Assembly: GCA_030653365.1 (NCBI GenBank)
Contig: JAURZL010000011.1
Span: 214,842 to 278,841 of the forward strand
From: Anaerolineaceae bacterium
GTDB lineage: Bacteria; Chloroflexota; Anaerolineae; Anaerolineales; Anaerolineaceae
Length of the DNA: 64,000 nt
Direction: 5' to 3'
Every line of letters starts with the position of its first letter. Positions within the stretch are counted from its first letter, which is position 1. Shown one piece after another: positions 62,652 to 64,000 of the stretch. Position numbers and translations under genes: made by a program. The notes under the pieces are model-generated. The model ran no database searches. It was not told the DNA's origin and saw only the letters and a program-made list of their open reading frames with translations.

Positions 62652-63500
62652 ATGAAATTGCATAAAGAGACTGCCAAAATCTATATACCAGATCAAACAA
62701 ATGAAACCGAAGCCTTTTCCAGAACAACGCATTTGTGCATCGCTGCGCATCAGGATGATATTGAAATCATGGCAGCCCAACCTATCATCGAATGTTTCCA
62801 GAATGAAGACAAGTGGTTCACTGGCGTCGTGATGACGGACGGTCGCGGCTCACCACGGGAAGGTATTTATCTACACACGAGCGATGAAGAAATGCGGCTG
62901 ATTCGATTGGAAGAACAACGAAAAGCAGCGGTTATCGGCGGTTATTCAGCCCTGCTATTGCTGGATTACCCCAGCACAGAGATTAAGGATGGCACCAAAG
63001 AAGAACCTGTCGATGATCTCCTGCAAATCCTGCGTATTACTCGTCCAAAAATAGTTTTCACCCATAACCTGGCGGATAAACATGATACCCACGTTGGGGT
63101 CGCATTGCGTGTCATCAAAGCTTTACGAAGTCTAGACCAAAATGAACGTCCGGAGAAGGTCTTGGGTTGTGAAGTGTGGCGCTCATTGGATTGGATGAAT
63201 GACCCCGATAAAGTTGTGCTGGATGTGTCGAGTCAAACCAATCTGCAACATGCATTACTAGGCGTCTTTGATTCCCAGATCAGCGGTGGTAAACGCTATG
63301 ATCTGGCTGCCATGGGCCGCCGGCAGGTTAATGCCACCTTTTTTGATTCACATGGTGTGGATGCTGCGACCGGATTATCGTTTGCTATCGACCTGACACC
63401 ATTGATGGAGGATACCAGCCTTCATCCATCTGATTACATAAACGAGTTTATTCAACGCTTTGAAAAAGATGTCACCAACCGAATAAACAGGATGAGTTGA
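62652..63500 (+). CDS. PIG-L/LmbE-family deacetylase
   Basis: Zinc-dependent deacetylase family of 282 residues acting on N-acetyl sugars or their conjugates. The first metal motif is AHQDD at residues 32-36 (normally AHPDD) and the second is THNLADKHDTHVG, the HxxDxHxxH-like site. A loop with VMTDGRGSPREG and the EEQRKAAVIGG helix are as in the family. AAGGA precedes the ATG, 21 bp after the kinase-like gene. In an operon with a ROK repressor and a SIS-domain protein it is a good candidate for removal of an N-acetyl group from an amino sugar (phosphate), in place of NagA. Confidence 0.88.
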   Translation: MKLHKETAKIYIPDQTNETEAFSRTTHLCIAAHQDDIEIMAAQPIIECFQNEDKWFTGVVMTDGRGSPREGIYLHTSDEEMRLIRLEEQRKAAVIGGYSALLLLDYPSTEIKDGTKEEPVDDLLQILRITRPKIVFTHNLADKHDTHVGVALRVIKALRSLDQNERPEKVLGCEVWRSLDWMNDPDKVVLDVSSQTNLQHALLGVFDSQISGGKRYDLAAMGRRQVNATFFDSHGVDAATGLSFAIDLTPLMEDTSLHPSDYINEFIQRFEKDVTNRINRMS

Positions 63501-63531
63501 TCTTTTTTTCCTTCTTTCAATCATTAGCTGT

Positions 63532-63573
63532 TCGGGTGTTTTTGGCAGGGCTTTACCCGCCAAAAACACCCAC
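63532..63573. repeat. Dispersed hairpin repeat, copy B
   Basis: GGGTGTTTTTGGCAGGG (63534-63550) and CCCGCCAAAAACACCC (63556-63571) pair with one mismatch around a 5-base loop. It shares TTCGGGTGTTwTTGGC with the perfect hairpin at 20799-20841. It sits between the deacetylase and SIS genes and could act as an intercistronic attenuator. Confidence 0.7.
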
Positions 63574-63643
63574 AAACCCTTGGTTTATTAAGTTGATACA
63601 CAAATCCGTGTAGATGCAGGATAACTATCAATAGAAAGGCCAC

Positions 63644-64000
63644 ATGACACTTTATTCCGAGATTATGGAACAGCCCGACAGGGTGAATGCACTCCTGGAA
63701 GTACAGCGCTCCAACGTGGAACACATTGCAGAGGAGATAAAAAAACGGGATATTCGCTATGTGTTCCTGGCAGCCCGCGGTACCTCGGATAATGCCGGGC
63801 GCTATGCCAATTATTTAATGGGTGCGATGAACCGGTTGCCGCTGGCATTGGCCACACCTTCGCTCTTCACGTACTATCAAAAACCACCCCTATTAAAAAA
63901 TGCCCTTGTGATTGGCATTTCCCAATCCGGCCAATCTCCCGATATCATCAGTGTTCTGGAGGAAGGGAAAAAACAGGACTGCCTGACACTGGCCATCACG
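63644..64000 (+). CDS. SIS-domain sugar isomerase/deaminase, truncated by the window edge
   Basis: First 119 residues of a protein cut by the right edge. They match the start of the double-SIS fold of GlmS C-terminal and AgaS-type proteins: [20 protein letters not shown], then [20 protein letters not shown], and [20 protein letters not shown] with the Ser-rich phosphosugar-binding loop. Such proteins isomerise or deaminate hexosamine 6-phosphates. AAAGG stands before the ATG. It is the fourth gene of the ROK unit and supports an amino-sugar pathway (kinase, deacetylase, deaminase/isomerase). Confidence 0.85.
   Translation, partial: MTLYSEIMEQPDRVNALLEVQRSNVEHIAEEIKKRDIRYVFLAARGTSDNAGRYANYLMGAMNRLPLALATPSLFTYYQKPPLLKNALVIGISQSGQSPDIISVLEEGKKQDCLTLAIT

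Overview
The window looks like chromosomal DNA of an anaerobic, sugar-fermenting bacterium of the Chloroflexota, most likely class Anaerolineae. This is an inference from gene content, not a database match: lipoprotein-dependent sugar and branched-chain amino acid importers, two tungsten-type aldehyde:ferredoxin oxidoreductases (AOR), GH31 glycosidases, a large MalT-like LuxR regulator, and housekeeping blocks dnaX-ybaB-recR, era, coaE-cdaA-cdaR-der and gyrA. Most of the window is AT-rich; a block at about 53.2-55.9 kb is visibly GC-richer.

Layout. 0-5.5 kb (+): RpiB-like isomerase, alpha-xylosidase-like GH31, AOR, TauE/SafE permease. 5.6-12.8 kb (-): LacI regulator, sugar-binding lipoprotein, two permeases and a second GH31, a self-contained glycoside uptake and hydrolysis unit. 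12.9-14.0 kb: a SAM-I (S-box) riboswitch placed before a 101-residue unknown protein, then tRNA-Val(CAC) followed by decayed tandem copies of its 3' end and terminator. 14.2-29.1 kb: gyrA, birA, hsp20, tRNA-Arg(CCT), a lipoprotein, a YacP-type NYN nuclease, dnaX-ybaB-recR, a HerA-like ATPase and era. 29.2-34.0 kb (-): complete livKHMGF importer. Just beyond it is a fragment holding the upstream region and the 3' end of era, so the liv block appears to have separated era from the yhhN-like gene. 34.7-42.6 kb: YhhN, YitT, a papain-like protein lacking its catalytic cysteine, coaE fused to an acetyltransferase-like domain, cdaA-cdaR (c-di-AMP synthesis) and der. 43.8-49.8 kb (-): one transcription unit combining an AOR, a three-subunit xanthine-dehydrogenase-type molybdoenzyme and a MoaD-like protein.

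50.1-56.4 kb: initiator tRNA-fMet, then an island of about 6 kb bounded by imperfect direct repeats of about 270 bp that include the tRNA 3' half. It carries two DUF6326-like membrane proteins around a quinone-oxidoreductase-type dehydrogenase, a small conserved protein and the LuxR regulator; no integrase is visible. 56.7-58.0 kb: one protein made of three fused RidA domains. 58.0-60.0 kb: a tandem repeat, a TIM-barrel-like protein and a decayed transposase. 60.0 kb to the end (+): a ROK repressor, a sugar-kinase-like protein, a PIG-L deacetylase and the start of a SIS-domain protein, read as an amino-sugar catabolic operon.

The items most worth a second look are the three-domain RidA chain, the S-box before an unknown gene, the tRNA-fMet island, the era duplication scar and the cysteine-less papain homologue. 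Coordinates include stop codons. Starts were moved from the longest reading frame where a ribosome binding site or family N-terminus decided it.
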